From NCBI GenBank assembly GCA_903885855.1, contig CAISKG010000199.1, positions 1 through 5,774 on the forward strand: DNA of 5,774 nucleotides. Reading direction: 5' to 3'. Under the pieces are notes generated by a model that was given only the letters and a program-made list of their open reading frames with translations, made no database searches and was not told the DNA's origin. This document shows positions 5,509 through 5,774 of this stretch, in pieces. Every line of letters starts with the position of its first letter. Position 1 is the first letter of the stretch. A program made the translations under genes and the position numbers. This DNA is from an uncultured Planctomycetaceae bacterium (lineage in GTDB: Bacteria; Planctomycetota; Planctomycetia; Pirellulales; UBA1268).

Positions 5509-5774
5509 ATGCTTGCCCCCCGCCCCACGCTTCCCGCCACGACCGCCTTCCTCCGCCTGCGGTTCGCGCTGGTCCTCGGTGCGATCCTGCTCGCCGCGAG
5601 CCTCGCCGCGAGCGGGCGCGCCGACGAGCCTGCCCCCCCCGACCCCGAGGCGGTCCGCAACCTCGAGGCGGCCTACCCCGCCGCCGGACCGGGCAGGGTG
5701 CGGCACGTCGTCCTGCTGCCGGCGGTGGACGCGGAGGCGGCGGAGGACCTCAAGGTGGAGGTCGTGGCCGGGAA
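5509..5774 (+). CDS. Ecotin-like periplasmic serine protease inhibitor, 3' end missing
   Basis: Eighty-eight complete codons are visible before the window ends. Residues 1-38 form a signal peptide: a short basic N-terminus (FLRLRF), a hydrophobic core (ALVLGAILLAASLAA) and a cleavage site after GRA, giving a mature protein that starts near DEPAPPD. The mature part matches the start of ecotin: NLEAAYPAAGPGRVRHVVLL (51-70) aligns with the PLEKIAPYPQAEKGMKRQV region of the E. coli protein, and LKVEVVAGK corresponds to LKVELLIGQ. Ecotin is a dimeric inhibitor of trypsin-fold serine proteases in the periplasm. The reactive loop and the cysteines are beyond the right edge, so inhibitor specificity cannot be judged. 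The ATG at 5509 has a good Shine-Dalgarno site and the upstream TTGACA promoter. It is divergent from the DUF447 gene and probably unrelated to it in function. Confidence 0.82.
   Translation, partial: MLAPRPTLPATTAFLRLRFALVLGAILLAASLAASGRADEPAPPDPEAVRNLEAAYPAAGPGRVRHVVLLPAVDAEAAEDLKVEVVAG

Noticed and set aside
5398..5706. Extension of the DUF447 frame upstream to an ATG at 5706
   Set aside because: The added 103 residues are low-complexity, overlap the start of the divergent ecotin-like gene, and precede the point where the family normally starts.

Overview
The window is very GC-rich bacterial DNA, densely packed with genes in two opposing blocks and a divergent third start at the right edge. 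A planctomycete is the best guess for the host. The base composition, a bacterial copy of a tetrahydromethanopterin (H4MPT) biosynthesis gene pair, and exported proteins typical of a diderm cell together suggest this. A methylotrophic proteobacterium cannot be excluded from the sequence alone.

Bases 1-3707 (+ strand) form a tightly coupled operon. It holds the 3' part of a gene of unknown function, then a complete three-gene ABC transporter: a TrpY-like membrane permease, a TrpZ/COG1101-like ATPase and a TrpX/COG2984-like substrate-binding protein. Each stop codon overlaps or nearly touches the next start (TTGA at 842-845, ATGA at 1750-1753, and a join at 2605-2616), so translational coupling is likely. 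The operon promoter lies left of the window. The ATPase has a clear apparent frameshift in a run of seven G (2487-2493). All catalytic motifs lie upstream of it, but the family-typical C-terminal tail is in another frame.

Bases 3717-5397 (- strand) form a two-gene unit read leftward: a DUF447 family protein, then beta-ribofuranosylaminobenzene 5'-phosphate (beta-RFAP) synthase, the enzyme that commits precursors to methanopterin. This implies that the host uses H4MPT as a C1 carrier. The two blocks converge with only 9 bp between stop codons. Two tandem hairpins with the same stem overlap the end of the beta-RFAP synthase gene.

Bases 5398-5508 are a short divergent intergenic region with a good TTGACA promoter and a Shine-Dalgarno site facing right. 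They lead into the first 88 codons of an ecotin-like periplasmic serine protease inhibitor that runs off the window. That gene is unrelated in function to the others. No RNA genes, CRISPR arrays, mobile elements or attachment sites were seen.
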